From Rhodocyclaceae bacterium (GTDB lineage: Bacteria > Pseudomonadota > Gammaproteobacteria > Burkholderiales > Rhodocyclaceae): 64,000 bases of DNA. The stretch lies in the NCBI GenBank assembly GCA_030824115.1, contig JAVBYI010000014.1:22438-86437 (forward strand), written 5' to 3'. This document shows positions 8,921 through 20,053 of the stretch, in pieces. Numbering within the stretch: the stretch's first letter is position 1; the number at the start of each line of letters is the position of its first letter. The translations under genes were made by a program, and so were the position numbers. The notes below the pieces were generated by a model that saw nothing but the letters and a program-made list of their open reading frames with translations, did no database searches and had not been told where the DNA came from.

Positions 8921-9217
8921 ATGCCCCATTTCGTCGCCGAAAACTTTGTCATCGTCGGAGTCACACAGGCAGGGAAGAAATTTCGGCCGAGCGACTGGGC
9001 CGAAAGACTGTGCGGCGTCATGTCGGCCTTTGGGTCAGAACGCCGCATGACCTATTCCCCCTACGTTCAACCGGGCGACCGTCATGGCGACAAATGTGTG
9101 TTTGTGGATGGCCGGATTCACGATGTCGAACCCATGGCCTACACATTTCTGGTCAATTTCGCCCGTGACAACGACCTGAAGGTCGAGCCTTGGCAGGAAA
9201 GCAAACCAGCAGGCTAA
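8921..9217 (+). CDS. DUF3579 domain protein
   Basis: The 98-residue product begins MPHFVAENFVIVG and contains 'FRPSDWAERLCGVMSAFG', typical of DUF3579, a small betaproteobacterial family commonly found beside argD. Function is unknown. No Shine-Dalgarno is visible at this ATG; a TTG further upstream is less credible. It ends just before a bidirectional terminator shared with rpsT. Confidence 0.75.
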   Translation: MPHFVAENFVIVGVTQAGKKFRPSDWAERLCGVMSAFGSERRMTYSPYVQPGDRHGDKCVFVDGRIHDVEPMAYTFLVNFARDNDLKVEPWQESKPAG

Positions 9218-9240
9218 CGCCTGCAAGAGCACAAAAGGAA

Positions 9241-9264
9241 AACGGCCACCCGAAGGTGGCCGTT
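9241..9264. terminator. bidirectional terminator between DUF3579 gene and rpsT
   Basis: AACGGCCACC (9241-9250) and GGTGGCCGTT (9255-9264) form a 10-bp stem with a CGAA tetraloop. A-rich sequence on the left side gives a U-rich tail for rpsT transcripts on the minus strand. Confidence 0.8.
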
Positions 9265-9285
9265 CATTAAAGCCTTATCTAGCAA

Positions 9286-9552
9286 TCAGGCAGCGAGTGC
9301 CTTGATCGCAGCCGACAGACGGCTCTTGTAACGAGCAGCTGCATTCTTGTGAATGATTTTCTTGTCAGCAATCGAGTCGATCACACACTGCGACTCTTTG
9401 TAAACCGCCTGGGCGGCTGCCTTGTCACCTGTCGTGACAGCCTTGCGGACCTTCTTGATGGCGGTACGCAGTTCGGAGCGCAGGCTCATGTTGTGGGCGC
9501 GACGCACGATCGCTTGACGTGCGCGTTTACGGGCTTGGACGGTATTGGCCAT
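9286..9552 (-). CDS. rpsT: 30S ribosomal protein S20
   Basis: This 88-residue, Lys/Arg/Ala-rich protein starts [14 protein letters not shown] and has the S20 layout of three helices that bind 16S rRNA. Length and sequence are standard. It is divergent from murJ, as in many betaproteobacteria, and ends at a strong terminator. Confidence 0.97.
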   Translation of the reverse strand: MANTVQARKRARQAIVRRAHNMSLRSELRTAIKKVRKAVTTGDKAAAQAVYKESQCVIDSIADKKIIHKNAAARYKSRLSAAIKALAA

Positions 9553-9665
9553 AGAGAAGCTCGACGAGTAATCTGTTGAAAGGAGGAAATTATAAGCAGA
9601 GTTGCAAGCCTTTGCAAGGCACTTTTCCTTCTTTTGCGCAAGGGATGAGTGTTTACCATGAGCGC

Positions 9666-11204
9666 ATGAACCTGCTCCGCGCCCTCGCCACCATCAGCAG
9701 CCTGACGCTACTGTCACGCATCCTTGGCTTTATCCGTGACTTTGTCATTGCCCGCACCTTTGGTGCCGGCATGCTGACGGATGCCTTCTTTGTGGCATTT
9801 CGCCTCCCAAACCTGTTGCGGCGACTGTTTGCCGAGGGGGCATTTTCCCAAGCCTTCGTGCCGCTTTTGTCGGAATATCGCAACCAGCAAGGAGCGGAGG
9901 CAACACGACAGTTGGTGGATCGGGTCGCCACAGTGCTGTTTCTTGTCGTCTTGCTCGTCGCGCTGCTAGGCGTCATCGGCGCCCCTCTGATCATCCACGT
10001 GTCGGCTCCAGGCTTTGCCGATGAGCCCGACAAGTTCGCGCTCACAGTGATGCTGACCCGCATCACATTCCCCTACATTCTGTTCATGTCGATGGTGGCA
10101 CTGGCAGCCGGCATCCTTAACACCTGGAGCCGCTTCGCGCTGCCTGCGTTCACCCCCGTGCTGCTCAATCTGTCATTCATTGGCATGGCGCTGCTGGCCG
10201 CCCCCTATTTCGATCCACCCGTATTGGCGCTGGCATGGGCGGTGTTTATCGGTGGCCTCCTGCAACTGGCGATCCAGCTACCTGCACTAAAGCGTATTGG
10301 TATGCTGCCTCGGCTGGATTTTGCACCTGGCGATCCAGGGGTACGGCGCGTCATGAAACTGATGGCTCCCGCCGTACTGGGTGTTTCCGTCGCACAGATA
10401 TCGCTACTCATCAACACGATCTTTGCCTCCTTCCTCACCTCGGGCAGCGTTTCCTGGCTCTACTATGCCGACCGACTGATGGAGTTTCCGGCGGGTCTGC
10501 TAGGCGCAGCACTCGGGACAATCCTTCTGCCCAGCCTCTCCAAAGCACACACTGCCGACAATCCGCAGGAGTTCTCAGCCCTACTCGACTGGGGCCTACG
10601 CCTTACCTGTCTTCTGACGCTACCGGCGGCCCTCGGTCTTGCCATGCTGGGTGTGCCGCTGATCGCCACGTTGTTTCAGCACGGCGCCTTCACAGCAACA
10701 GACGTCCTGCAAACCCGCCAAGCGCTGGTGGCTTACAGCATCGGCCTGATCGGACTGATTCTGGTCAAGGTACTGGCACCGGGCTTCTATGCACGCCAGA
10801 ACATCAAGACCCCGGTCAAAATAGCTTTGATCACACTGCTTGCCACCCAGATGATGAACCTGGGATTCATTGGACCACTGCAGCATGCCGGTCTGGCCTT
10901 GTCGATCGGTCTGGCCTCCTGCCTGAATGCGGCCCTGCTGTTTCGTGGCCTGCGTCAGCACGGCCATTTCGAACCGCGTCCCGGCTGGGCTGCCTTCACC
11001 GGCAAGCTCGTTGTTGCACTGATTGCGCTAGGACTCATCCTCTGGTTGGGCATGGGCAAGGAAGCCGACTGGCTCACTGCGCCAGCCATGACGCGCGTCC
11101 TGCATTTGTCTGCAATTGTCGGCGCTGGCATGACGGCCTATTTCGTCACACTCTGGCTGCTGGGTTTTCGCCTCAACGACTTCAAGCGCCGCAGCGCAAG
11201 TTGA
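9666..11204 (+). CDS. murJ: lipid II flippase MurJ
   Basis: The protein of about 512 residues is a polytopic MOP-superfamily membrane protein that flips lipid II for peptidoglycan synthesis. The N-terminus [18 protein letters not shown] is family-typical, and about 14 hydrophobic segments follow. The ATG at 9666 is chosen by homology, as the ribosome site is weak; an in-frame ATG exists seven codons upstream. A degenerate match to the dispersed repeat (11114-11137) codes for the [10 protein letters not shown] stretch in a C-terminal membrane helix. Confidence 0.95.
   Translation: MNLLRALATISSLTLLSRILGFIRDFVIARTFGAGMLTDAFFVAFRLPNLLRRLFAEGAFSQAFVPLLSEYRNQQGAEATRQLVDRVATVLFLVVLLVALLGVIGAPLIIHVSAPGFADEPDKFALTVMLTRITFPYILFMSMVALAAGILNTWSRFALPAFTPVLLNLSFIGMALLAAPYFDPPVLALAWAVFIGGLLQLAIQLPALKRIGMLPRLDFAPGDPGVRRVMKLMAPAVLGVSVAQISLLINTIFASFLTSGSVSWLYYADRLMEFPAGLLGAALGTILLPSLSKAHTADNPQEFSALLDWGLRLTCLLTLPAALGLAMLGVPLIATLFQHGAFTATDVLQTRQALVAYSIGLIGLILVKVLAPGFYARQNIKTPVKIALITLLATQMMNLGFIGPLQHAGLALSIGLASCLNAALLFRGLRQHGHFEPRPGWAAFTGKLVVALIALGLILWLGMGKEADWLTAPAMTRVLHLSAIVGAGMTAYFVTLWLLGFRLNDFKRRSAS
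11114..11137 (-). repeat. degenerate candidate copy of the dispersed repeat inside murJ
   Basis: 20 of 24 positions match the repeat in reverse orientation, including a contiguous GTCGGCGCTGGC. It is read in the same KVGAG.TA-type frame used by other intragenic copies (here IVGAGMTA). It could be chance in a hydrophobic helix. Confidence 0.4.
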
Positions 11205-11212
11205 AAATAAAA

Positions 11213-11234
11213 CGGGCAGCCCGCAGGCTGCCCG
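11213..11234 (-). terminator. terminator of the pyrophosphatase gene
   Basis: CGGGCAGC and GCTGCCCG pair around a 6-base loop. On the minus strand the stem is followed by TTTTATTTT. It also lies 9 bases after murJ on the plus strand but lacks a T run in that direction. Confidence 0.8.
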
Positions 11235-11255
11235 CCGAGATTGCCGCTTGCGAGA

Positions 11256-13358
11256 TCAGGCCACCAGCGGCACGATCAGCAAAGCCACGATATTGATGAT
11301 CTTGATCAGCGGATTCACAGCCGGGCCAGCGGTGTCCTTGTAGGGATCGCCCACGGTATCGCCGGTGACGGCGGCCTTGTGCGCCTCGGAACCCTTGCCG
11401 CCGAAGTTGCCTTCCTCAATGTACTTCTTGGCGTTATCCCAGGCACCGCCGCCTGTCGTCATCGAGATGGCGACGAACAAACCGGTGACGATGGTACCCA
11501 TCAACACACCGCCGAGGGCACGAACACCCGCGCCGACGCCGCCGACTGCCGGCATAAGGAAGTTCATCACAAGCGCAACGACCACCGGTACCAGAACAGG
11601 CAGCAGCGAAGGAATCATCATTTCCTTGATCGCCGCCTTGGTCAGCATGTCGACACAGGTGCCGTACTCCGGCTTGGCCGTGCCTTCCATGATGCCCTTG
11701 ATCTCGCGGAACTGGCGACGCACTTCGACCACCACCGAGCCGGCAGCACGGCCGACAGCCTCCATGCCCATGGCAGCAAACAGGTAAGGCACCATGCCGC
11801 CAACGAACAGGCCGATGATGACCGCCGGATCCGCCAGGTCAAACAGGAACTTGACGCCCGGCTTGACCGCTTCCAAACCATGGGTGAAGTCAGCAAACAG
11901 CACCAGCGCAGCGAGACCGGCGGAGCCAATCGCATAGCCCTTGGTGACTGCCTTGGTGGTATTGCCGACCGCATCCAGCGGATCGGTAATGCCGCGCACG
12001 GAATCCGGCAGGTTGGCCATTTCGGCAATACCACCGGCGTTATCGGTAATCGGGCCATAAGCGTCAAGGGCAACGATGATGCCGGCCATCGACAACATCG
12101 AGGTGGCAGCAATCGCGATACCGTAAAGACCGCCCATCGCATACGCCGACCAGATCGCGGCGCACACCGACAGCACCGGCCAGGCAGTAGCACGCATCGA
12201 TACGCCGATACCGGCGATGACGTTGGTACCGTGACCGGTCGTCGATGCCTGAGCGATGTGACGCACCGGCGCGTACTCGGTAGCGGTGTAGTACTCGGTA
12301 ATCACCACCATCAAGCCGGTCAGAATCAGGCCGATCACTGCCGCACCGTAAAGGCGCATCTGCGAACCACCACTGATGCCCATCACCTGATCGAGCAGAT
12401 GGTCATCAAGAATCCAGGTGGTCAGCGGATAGAAGACCACCAGCGCCATCACACCGGCGACAATCAGCCCCTTGTAAAGCGCGTTCATAATCTTCGCGCC
12501 CGGTGTCGTCTTGACGAACATGGCGCCGACAATCGAGGCAATGATCGAGAAGCCACCCAACACCAGCGGGTAGAGTACGGCCGTCTCGGCAGCGGCACCA
12601 TTCGCCTTGAACAACAGCGCGCCCAGCAGCATGGTCGCAACGATGGTCACGGCATAGGTCTCGAACAGGTCGGCCGCCATACCGGCACAGTCACCGACGT
12701 TATCGCCGACGTTATCGGCAATCACCGCCGGGTTGCGCGGATCATCCTCGGGAATACCGGCTTCCACCTTGCCAACCAAGTCGGCGCCAACGTCGGCACC
12801 CTTGGTGAAAATGCCGCCGCCCAGTCGCGCAAAGATCGAGATCAGGGAGGAACCGAAGCCAAGGCCCACCAACGGATGCAGGATGTGATCGAGACTCGCG
12901 TCACCTGCGGTCATCTTGAGGATCGCGTAGTAACCGGCCACACCGAGCAGACCGAGGCCCACCACCAGCATGCCGGTAATCGCGCCGCCACGGAAAGCGA
13001 CGTTCAGCGCCTCGTTCAAACCAACGCTTGCCGCTTGCGCTGTCCGCACGTTGGCACGCACCGAAACGTTCATGCCGATAAAACCGGCAGCGCCGGAAAG
13101 TACGGCACCAATCACAAAGCCGATGGCCGTCGACATACCGAGAAAGACGGCGATGAGAACCGCCAACACCACACCCACCATCGAAATCGTCGTGTATTGC
13201 CGCTTCAGGTAGGCTTGTGCGCCTTCCTGCACCGCCGCAGATATTTCTCGCATACGATCGTTGCCGGTCGGTTGCGCAAGAATCCATTGGGTGGAAATCC
13301 AGCCGTAGGCAATGGCGCCGACAGCACAGACCAACGCGAAGATCAGCCCTGATGACAT
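11256..13358 (-). CDS. hppA: membrane-bound proton-translocating pyrophosphatase, K+-independent type
   Basis: The 700-residue polytopic enzyme hydrolyses pyrophosphate and pumps protons. '[20 protein letters not shown]' and '[19 protein letters not shown]' are the substrate-binding motifs. The [10 protein letters not shown] block has lysine where K+-dependent enzymes have alanine, so it should be a K+-independent H+ pump. The start ATG (MSSGLIFAL) has GGGGAG 5 bases upstream; a GTG two codons earlier is less likely. It is next to a PPi-dependent phosphofructokinase gene, suggesting linked pyrophosphate use. Confidence 0.95.
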   Translation of the reverse strand: MSSGLIFALVCAVGAIAYGWISTQWILAQPTGNDRMREISAAVQEGAQAYLKRQYTTISMVGVVLAVLIAVFLGMSTAIGFVIGAVLSGAAGFIGMNVSVRANVRTAQAASVGLNEALNVAFRGGAITGMLVVGLGLLGVAGYYAILKMTAGDASLDHILHPLVGLGFGSSLISIFARLGGGIFTKGADVGADLVGKVEAGIPEDDPRNPAVIADNVGDNVGDCAGMAADLFETYAVTIVATMLLGALLFKANGAAAETAVLYPLVLGGFSIIASIVGAMFVKTTPGAKIMNALYKGLIVAGVMALVVFYPLTTWILDDHLLDQVMGISGGSQMRLYGAAVIGLILTGLMVVITEYYTATEYAPVRHIAQASTTGHGTNVIAGIGVSMRATAWPVLSVCAAIWSAYAMGGLYGIAIAATSMLSMAGIIVALDAYGPITDNAGGIAEMANLPDSVRGITDPLDAVGNTTKAVTKGYAIGSAGLAALVLFADFTHGLEAVKPGVKFLFDLADPAVIIGLFVGGMVPYLFAAMGMEAVGRAAGSVVVEVRRQFREIKGIMEGTAKPEYGTCVDMLTKAAIKEMMIPSLLPVLVPVVVALVMNFLMPAVGGVGAGVRALGGVLMGTIVTGLFVAISMTTGGGAWDNAKKYIEEGNFGGKGSEAHKAAVTGDTVGDPYKDTAGPAVNPLIKIINIVALLIVPLVA

Positions 13359-13413
13359 AAGCACTCCCCTTTTCTCAGTTGATTCAAATCAATTCATGAG
13401 ACATCTAAAACTC

Positions 13414-13440
13414 GAAGGGCGCACTTTTGGTGCGCCCTTC
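13414..13440 (-). terminator. terminator of the phosphofructokinase gene
   Basis: GAAGGGCGCAC pairs with GTGCGCCCTTC around a 5-base loop. The minus strand continues GAGTTTTAG. It lies 15 bases beyond the stop codon and separates this gene from hppA. Confidence 0.75.
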
Positions 13441-13454
13441 TGATCCTGCGACGA

Positions 13455-14723
13455 CTACATCTTGAATGCCGTCAGCTTCTTTGCGACTGCAACATTTTTC
13501 AATGTCACGTACTTCGGCAGGCCATCCGTACCGTAGGGGGGATAGTCTTCCCCTTTCATCAGGGGGGCCAGATATTCCCGGCACTTCGCAGTGATACTAA
13601 ACCCGTCGGCAGTAATGAAGTTCTTGGGCATCATCTTTTCGACGTTAGCCACTTTCGACAAGGGCGCCATGCCGACCTTCCACTTGTACGGTTTGCTGGA
13701 AACGCGCTCGACCGTCGGCATCACCGAGTTGTGGCCCTTTAGCGCAAACTCGACGGCGGCCTTGCCCATCGCGTAGGCCTGATCCACGTCGCTCTTCGAA
13801 GCGATATGGCGTGCGGCACGCTGCATATAGTCGGCCACGCCCCAGTGGAACTTGTAGCCGAGCGCATCCTTGATCATGTTGGCGACCACCGGTGCTGCGC
13901 CGCCCAGTTGGGCATGACCAAAAGCATCACGTGTACCCTGCTCGGCAAGGAACTTGCCGTCGGGCCAGTGGCAACCTTCGGAAACAACCACCGTGCAGTA
14001 GCCAAATTTCTTGACGAGGCTCTGGACCTTGGCAAGGAACTTCTTCTGATCGAAGAGCACCTCGGGGAACAAGACGACGATCGGCAGTTCCGTTCCTTCG
14101 GTTGATGCCATGGCACCGGCCGCAGCAATCCAGCCGGCATGACGGCCCATCACTTCGAGCACGAAGACCTTGGTGGAAGTCGCACACATTGAGCGCACGT
14201 CGAAGGTTGCTTCCAGCGTCGACACCGCGATGTATTTGGCCACCGAACCAAAACCCGGACAGTTGTCGGTGATCGGCAGATCGTTATCGACTGTCTTCGG
14301 CACGTGGATAGCCTGCAGCGGATAGCCGGTCGCCTTGCTAAGTTGCGAGACCTTCAGGCAGGTGTCGGCCGAGTCGCCGCCGCCGTTGTAGAAGAAGTAA
14401 CCGATGTTGTGTGCCTTGAAGACTTCGATCAGGCGGTCGTACTCGCGCTTGTTGGCTTCCAGGCTCTTCATCTTGTAGCGACAGGAACCGAATGCACCCG
14501 ACGGCGTGGTGCGCAGCGCAGCAATAGCGGCGGTGGATTCCTTGGTGGTATCGATCAGGTCTTCGGTCAGCGCCCCGATGATGCCATTGCACCCGGCATA
14601 GACCTTGCCGATCTGATCCTTGTGCTTGCGTGCGGTTTCAATCACACCGCAGGCGGATGCGTTGATGACGGCGGTCACACCGCCAGATTGCGCGTAAAAC
14701 GCATTCATTTTCTTGGCTGCCAT
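13455..14723 (-). CDS. pfp: pyrophosphate-dependent 6-phosphofructokinase
   Basis: The 422-residue protein is a PfkA-superfamily enzyme with 'PKTVDNDLP' and a 'GGGDSADT' motif. The residues after GG are those of PPi-using rather than ATP-using members. It interconverts fructose 6-phosphate and fructose 1,6-bisphosphate with PPi/Pi. It lies between adk and hppA on the same strand, so PPi-consuming glycolytic and membrane enzymes are adjacent. Phosphoryl-donor choice is inferred from the motif. Confidence 0.9.
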   Translation of the reverse strand: MAAKKMNAFYAQSGGVTAVINASACGVIETARKHKDQIGKVYAGCNGIIGALTEDLIDTTKESTAAIAALRTTPSGAFGSCRYKMKSLEANKREYDRLIEVFKAHNIGYFFYNGGGDSADTCLKVSQLSKATGYPLQAIHVPKTVDNDLPITDNCPGFGSVAKYIAVSTLEATFDVRSMCATSTKVFVLEVMGRHAGWIAAAGAMASTEGTELPIVVLFPEVLFDQKKFLAKVQSLVKKFGYCTVVVSEGCHWPDGKFLAEQGTRDAFGHAQLGGAAPVVANMIKDALGYKFHWGVADYMQRAARHIASKSDVDQAYAMGKAAVEFALKGHNSVMPTVERVSSKPYKWKVGMAPLSKVANVEKMMPKNFITADGFSITAKCREYLAPLMKGEDYPPYGTDGLPKYVTLKNVAVAKKLTAFKM

Positions 14724-14740
14724 ATTGTCGTGCTCTCCCC

Positions 14741-15502
<762 letters not shown>

Positions 15503-16267
15503 CTAGTGCGCTGCAGCATAATGCGCACGTACCCGAGCCAGATCTTCCGGGGTATCCACCCCCGCATGCGGAGCATGCGCGCATTCAATGACGTGAATGT
15601 GAAAGCCATGCCACATGGCCCGCAGTTGTTCCAGCGACTCCCATTGTTCGATCGGCGCCGGCGCAAGCTGCCCATATTGTTTGAGGAAACTCACGCGATA
15701 GGCATACAGGCCGATATGACGATGTGGCTGCAGTTCTGGCGGCAGCGCATCGCGCTGCGCCGCCAGTCCATCGCGATGCCAGGGAATGGGGGCGCGTGAA
15801 AAATACAGGGCGCGATGATTCGCCGTCGTCACCACTTTGACGACATTGGGATTGAGAAAGTCTTCGATCGCAGTAATCGCATGAGCCGCCGTCGCAATAG
15901 CGGCCTCCCGGTCTGCCTGCAGCGCTCGCGCCACTTCGGCCACCAACGCCGGTTCGATGAGCGGCTCGTCGCCCTGCACATTGACGACGATCTCATCCTC
16001 GGCCCAGTCCCGCAGCACCGCCACTTCGGCAAGTCGATCAGTGCCGCTGACATGATCGACACGTGTCATGATCGCCACATGTCCTTGGGCGACGACGGCA
16101 TCGAACACGCGGCGATCATCTGTCGCCACAATCACTTCGGTCGCCCCGCTCTGCTGTGCGGCCTCGACGACACGCACCACCATCGGTTTACCCGCAATAT
16201 CCGCCAGCGGTTTACCCGGCAAACGCGTTGAAGCAAAACGCGCCGGGATAACGACGCGGAAAGTCAT
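15503..16267 (-). CDS. kdsB: 3-deoxy-manno-octulosonate cytidylyltransferase
   Basis: The 254-residue enzyme activates KDO as CMP-KDO for lipopolysaccharide. It has the N-terminal '[15 protein letters not shown]' nucleotide-binding motif and '[11 protein letters not shown]'. It sits in the conserved betaproteobacterial order exbB-exbD-lpxK-trm112-kdsB-adk, 2 bases after the Trm112-like gene. Confidence 0.96.
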   Translation of the reverse strand: MTFRVVIPARFASTRLPGKPLADIAGKPMVVRVVEAAQQSGATEVIVATDDRRVFDAVVAQGHVAIMTRVDHVSGTDRLAEVAVLRDWAEDEIVVNVQGDEPLIEPALVAEVARALQADREAAIATAAHAITAIEDFLNPNVVKVVTTANHRALYFSRAPIPWHRDGLAAQRDALPPELQPHRHIGLYAYRVSFLKQYGQLAPAPIEQWESLEQLRAMWHGFHIHVIECAHAPHAGVDTPEDLARVRAHYAAAH

Positions 16268-16269
16268 TT

Positions 16270-16446
16270 TCAGTTTTCTTCGGGAGAAAGTTGGCGTGCC
16301 TCATCTTCGAGCATCACCGGAATGTCATCCTTGACCGGAAACGCGAGGCGGCAGGGCTTGCAAACCAGCTCAGCCTGCGGCTTACGGTAGTCGAGCGGGC
16401 CTTTGCACAAAGGGCAAACGAGGATTTCAAGCAGGCGTGCATCCAT
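16270..16446 (-). CDS. Trm112 family protein
   Basis: The 58-residue protein starts [18 protein letters not shown] and has paired CPLC and CKPC motifs that can bind zinc. Trm112/YcaR proteins partner methyltransferases in other systems; here it sits in the lpxK-kdsB block as usual. Its start overlaps the end of lpxK by 20 bases, implying translational coupling. A longer ORF frame exists but would lie wholly inside lpxK. Confidence 0.88.
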   Translation of the reverse strand: MDARLLEILVCPLCKGPLDYRKPQAELVCKPCRLAFPVKDDIPVMLEDEARQLSPEEN

Positions 16447-17407
16447 CGATTTTCTCCAACACGAAATGAGCCAGATCGGGTTCGACCACGGCCTCGACCG
16501 GTAATACCCAGATGGGCACATCGGCAAGACCGCTGCATTTTAACGCGTCCTTTTCTGTCGTCAGGAGGGCATCTGCAGGAAAAGAAAAGTCGGCGCGGGT
16601 GTAACGGTGATGATCCGGGAAGGCATGGGACTCGAACGACAAACCGAGCGCCGTCAGATGATCGAAGAAGCGCTGCGGCTCACCGATGCCGGCAAACGCA
16701 GCGAGACGCAGCCCTTGCAACGCCGCTGGCAGCAAGCGCTCAGTCGGTGCATCCAACCGGTAGAAATCATTTCCTGCAAGATGCATCTGAAAGGTCGGCA
16801 CACCATCCACCCGCACCTGGTCACTATTGTGCAAGACGAGCGCATCGACTCGGGAAGCACGCTCGACCGGCTCCCGCAAAGGCCCAGCCGGCAGTGGCCA
16901 GCCATTCATCAGGCCGCGACGATCCATCACGATGATTTCAACATCACGCACCAGTCGCAAATGCTGCAGCCCATCGTCACAAAGAATGACGTCGCACTCA
17001 GGATAATCATGCAGCAACGCAGCAGCAGCGGCTCCCCGGTCCGCCCCGACGAATACCGGGCACCCGGAACGTTGCGCCAGCAACAGGGGCTCATCGCCCA
17101 CCTCGGATGCCGTCCTGCCAGCGCCGACTTTTTGGATCGTCTCATCCGTGCGCCCATAACCACGGCTGACAATGCCCGGCTTGCGGCCCAGCGAGCGCAG
17201 GTGTTGCGCGAGCCAGAGTGTCAAGGGCGTTTTGCCGGCACCGCCAGCGACGAGGTTACCGATCACAACGACTGGAACCGGTAGTCGTCTGCTGCGCAGC
17301 CAGCCACGCTGATAGGCAAGACGACGTAATCTGACCAGCGCAAAAAATAGCCAGCCAACCGGCAGCAAGGCCCAGGCAAGCAGACCGCGCTGCTGCCAGC
17401 ACTGCAT
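16427..17407 (-). CDS. lpxK: tetraacyldisaccharide 4'-kinase
   Basis: The 326-residue membrane-anchored kinase phosphorylates the lipid A precursor. An N-terminal hydrophobic anchor (about 8-27) is followed by the P-loop in '[13 protein letters not shown]' (about 51-63) and 'VSRGYGR'. Between SRGYG and the conserved GDEP motif the protein reads [11 protein letters not shown], encoded by a dispersed-repeat copy (17109-17132). The spacing between the two motifs looks normal for LpxK, so the repeat seems to have replaced rather than lengthened the segment. The ATG giving MQCWQQRG is preferred over an upstream start inside exbD. Confidence 0.94.
   Translation of the reverse strand: MQCWQQRGLLAWALLPVGWLFFALVRLRRLAYQRGWLRSRRLPVPVVVIGNLVAGGAGKTPLTLWLAQHLRSLGRKPGIVSRGYGRTDETIQKVGAGRTASEVGDEPLLLAQRSGCPVFVGADRGAAAAALLHDYPECDVILCDDGLQHLRLVRDVEIIVMDRRGLMNGWPLPAGPLREPVERASRVDALVLHNSDQVRVDGVPTFQMHLAGNDFYRLDAPTERLLPAALQGLRLAAFAGIGEPQRFFDHLTALGLSFESHAFPDHHRYTRADFSFPADALLTTEKDALKCSGLADVPIWVLPVEAVVEPDLAHFVLEKIDGCTPA
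17109..17132 (+). repeat. dispersed repeat, copy inside lpxK
   Basis: 23 of 24 positions match the consensus. On the lpxK coding strand it is read as KVGAGRTA, in frame and without a stop. Confidence 0.9.
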
Positions 17408-17414
17408 CAGGTGA

Positions 17415-17831
17415 TCACTGCGATTTTTGCTGGGTGGCAAAGGAAATATGCGACAGGCCGGCATTGCGGGCCGCCTGCATCACATCGATGACGTTCTGGT
17501 GCGCCGCCTTAGCATCGGCATTGATGATGACCACCGGCTCGTTGGCACCCTGAGCGGCCTGACGCAACGCCACACCGATCGCCTCGACCGCCCCGGCCAC
17601 CGGTGTCTTGTTGACCAGCACGCTACCCGTTGCAGTGACGACCACATCAATTTCGTTGGGCTTGTCCTGTGGCTGTTGCGCATCCGCCGTCGGCAGATTG
17701 ATCTCAAGGCCGGAAAACTTCGAGTAGGTCGTGGTGACCATCAGGAAAATCAGGATCACCAGCAGCACGTCGATCATCGGGATCAGGTTGATCTCCGGCT
17801 CTTCTCGGTTGCGGCCGCGCTGAAAGTTCAC
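17415..17831 (-). CDS. exbD: ExbD/TolR-family biopolymer transporter
   Basis: The 138-residue protein has one N-terminal transmembrane helix ('INLIPMIDVLLVILIFLM', about 14-31) with the essential aspartate, and a periplasmic domain. With ExbB it uses the proton gradient to energise outer-membrane transport. It starts with GTG overlapping the exbB stop codon (GTGA), with GGAGAG upstream, and is followed by lpxK. Confidence 0.92.
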   Translation of the reverse strand: MNFQRGRNREEPEINLIPMIDVLLVILIFLMVTTTYSKFSGLEINLPTADAQQPQDKPNEIDVVVTATGSVLVNKTPVAGAVEAIGVALRQAAQGANEPVVIINADAKAAHQNVIDVMQAARNAGLSHISFATQQKSQ

Positions 17832-18433
17832 TTGCGCTCTCCGTGAATCTGCTCGACCAACTTGAGCGCCTGCAGTTCCAGTTCAACCACAAAGCTATCC
17901 ACCTGCGCACGGAAATGTCGATAGGCAATCATCGCCGGGATCGCGATGATCAGGCCGAAGCCGGTGTTGTACAGCGCCACCGAAATGCCATGCGCGAGTT
18001 GTTGCGGATTGTTGCCGGCAGCCGTCGCCGAGCCGAAGATTTCGATCATGCCGACGACAGTACCGAACAAGCCAAGCAAGGGGCTGATCGAGGCAATGGT
18101 GCCGAGCGTCGTCAGGAAACGCTCCAGCTCATGAGCGACGCCGCGCCCCGCCTCCTCGATGGACTCCTTCATCACCTCGCGAGAACTCTTGTGATTGCGC
18201 AATCCGGCCGCGAAAACTTTACCCAGCGGCGAATGGACATCAAGGCGCTTCAGCAGTTCATCGGTCACCCCGGTACGACGAAATTCGGCGACGGCACTTT
18301 GCAGCAGGCCGGCCGGGACAATCTTGCTGGGACGCAGGGCTGTGCCACGCTCGATAATGAGCGCGACAGCAATCACGGACGCCAGCAACAGGAACCAGAT
18401 GGGCCAACCGGCGGCCTGGATGATGGAAAACAC
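17828..18433 (-). CDS. exbB: ExbB/TolQ/MotA-family proton channel protein
   Basis: The 201-residue protein has three hydrophobic segments (about 10-28, 107-128, 155-175) and the family block 'LGTIASISPLLGLFGTVVGM'. It forms the channel partner of ExbD. The start is GTG, with GGAGG 7 bases upstream. It heads the exbB-exbD-lpxK-trm112-kdsB-adk set. Confidence 0.92.
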   Translation of the reverse strand: MFSIIQAAGWPIWFLLLASVIAVALIIERGTALRPSKIVPAGLLQSAVAEFRRTGVTDELLKRLDVHSPLGKVFAAGLRNHKSSREVMKESIEEAGRGVAHELERFLTTLGTIASISPLLGLFGTVVGMIEIFGSATAAGNNPQQLAHGISVALYNTGFGLIIAIPAMIAYRHFRAQVDSFVVELELQALKLVEQIHGERK

Positions 18434-18597
18434 GGTCTAACCTCCGGACAGTAGGAGCAAAAGTGGCTCAGTTGCGAACTTTACTACGAAGGTGGCGCTC
18501 GAGCCCGGCTGTTATCGCCGGAATTGCACCGAAAAGCACCCGGTTGTCAGGGTTTGTCCAGTGACTGCATAAGGCAGTAGCGCTACTACAATGACGC

Positions 18598-20043
18598 ATG
18601 GACTCCGCCCCGGAAATCGCCACGACGCTGCAGGCATGGTTACGGCATTTTGATGCCGTCCCGCCAGCGCCGACATTTCGGCTCACAACCGATGGCGGCA
18701 TGGTGCGCGAAGTCGCCGGCCCGCAAGATCCTGACACCCTCATCGCTGCCTTGGCTGCACTCGCCGCCGAAGCGCTGGCCCGCGATCGCAGCCTGTGGAT
18801 CATCACGGCTGACGACAGCCTGTTGCCCGACCTGTCAAACGCCCTCGATTTGCAGCTCCGCCCGCTGTGCCTGGTCATGCCGGGCGCCGACTATGCCGGA
18901 CGGATTACGCTCCGCGCCACCCTGTCACTGCTGAAAAGCCGCCTCACCCGCGCCGCCGCCGACAGTGAAGGTCCGGCTTGGTCGGCCATGCGCACCCGCT
19001 TGCAGGAACTGGATGAGCTCTGGCGTGCCAGCTTGGCCTGGAGCACTCGCGGTCTTGACCGGGAAGCGCCGCCACCCGGCATCGCCAGCCTTTTTCCGGT
19101 CAGGATCGGGCCGGCCGCCCTGGCCACCCAACTGACCACCCCGGCCGACTGGGTGATATTGGCCGAGCCAGGGCGACTGCCCGATCACTACCGCATGAGC
19201 TGGCCTGGCGCGCAGCTAACCCTGTTGCTGGATACGGCGGTAATCCACGGTTCCACAGCGCTGGCCTTTCTCGATGAGGATGCGCAACTGCGCGCCGAAA
19301 TTGAGGTGCTCGGTCAGGAACTCGCCGAAATGGAGTTGGAACTCGCCACGGCCCAAGGCGAGCTTGCGCTGTTCAGCGAGCGCTACCACGCATTGATTGC
19401 CGACCGCATCGCCGAATTCGACCAGTTACAGGCGGCGCTTGCCCGCTATCGCATGCAACAGTCGCCGGATGATCCGGCGCTCGAAAATGCTGCCCAATCC
19501 GCCGATGCTCGTGCCAAACAGTCCCGCCAGGAAAGTGAGTCCTTCCGCGAGCAGCATGGCAAGGCCACGCAGCAGGAAACCTTTTCGCCCAGCCAGGATC
19601 TGAAAAAACGTTTCCGGCAACTGGCGCAGAAGATTCACCCCGACCGCGCCCGCAATGAGGAGGAGCGAGCCTGGCGCACCCAACTGATGACGGAAGCCAA
19701 TCGTGCCTATCGTGCGGGCGATACTGAGGCACTGGATGAACTGCTGACGCTCTGGCAGGAAGGCCGCGCGGCAAAAGCACCGATGCCGGCCGAAAAGATG
19801 TCCAATGTCTCAAACGCCACCGGACTAAGCCAGCAGGCCACGCGCATCCGCTTGCGTATTCGCGAGATTTCAGCCGAACTGGATCGTCTCTACGGCTCGA
19901 AGCTGTATGAGCTGTTTTCGGCATCACGCATGGCTGCTCGTCAGGGACGCGATCTGCTGACGGAGATTGCCGAACGCCTCGACAAACAAATTGCGACCGC
20001 ACGCGCCGCACTCGACCAACAGGAAGCTGCGGAAGCCGCCTAA
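18598..20043 (+). CDS. J-domain protein, C-terminal type
   Basis: The 481-residue protein has an uncharacterised N-terminal half, a coiled-coil stretch (about 220-275), and a J-domain-like segment near 335-385 with the HPD tripeptide in 'QKIHPDRA' (about 343-350). It probably recruits Hsp70 (DnaK) to an unknown client. Residues about 20-27 (VPPAPTFR) are encoded by a dispersed repeat copy. No ribosome binding site precedes the ATG, but a TACAAT hexamer ends 5 bases before it, so a leaderless transcript is possible. Confidence 0.75.
   Translation: MDSAPEIATTLQAWLRHFDAVPPAPTFRLTTDGGMVREVAGPQDPDTLIAALAALAAEALARDRSLWIITADDSLLPDLSNALDLQLRPLCLVMPGADYAGRITLRATLSLLKSRLTRAAADSEGPAWSAMRTRLQELDELWRASLAWSTRGLDREAPPPGIASLFPVRIGPAALATQLTTPADWVILAEPGRLPDHYRMSWPGAQLTLLLDTAVIHGSTALAFLDEDAQLRAEIEVLGQELAEMELELATAQGELALFSERYHALIADRIAEFDQLQAALARYRMQQSPDDPALENAAQSADARAKQSRQESESFREQHGKATQQETFSPSQDLKKRFRQLAQKIHPDRARNEEERAWRTQLMTEANRAYRAGDTEALDELLTLWQEGRAAKAPMPAEKMSNVSNATGLSQQATRIRLRIREISAELDRLYGSKLYELFSASRMAARQGRDLLTEIAERLDKQIATARAALDQQEAAEAA
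18655..18678 (+). repeat. dispersed repeat, copy inside the J-domain gene
   Basis: All 20 core bases match, with ATTT instead of TTTT at the end. It is read on the coding strand in frame as AVPPAPTF. Confidence 0.9.
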
Positions 20044-20053
20044 AGTTCGATTC

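Noticed and set aside
11241..13352. 703-codon open frame antisense to the pyrophosphatase gene
   Set aside because: It is a composition shadow, His/Arg/Gly-rich without domains, whereas the opposite strand encodes a well-conserved enzyme.
16585..16608. Sequence AAAAGTCGGCGC inside lpxK resembling the repeat
   Set aside because: Only the first half matches; the rest diverges and the residues (RADFSF) fit normal LpxK sequence.
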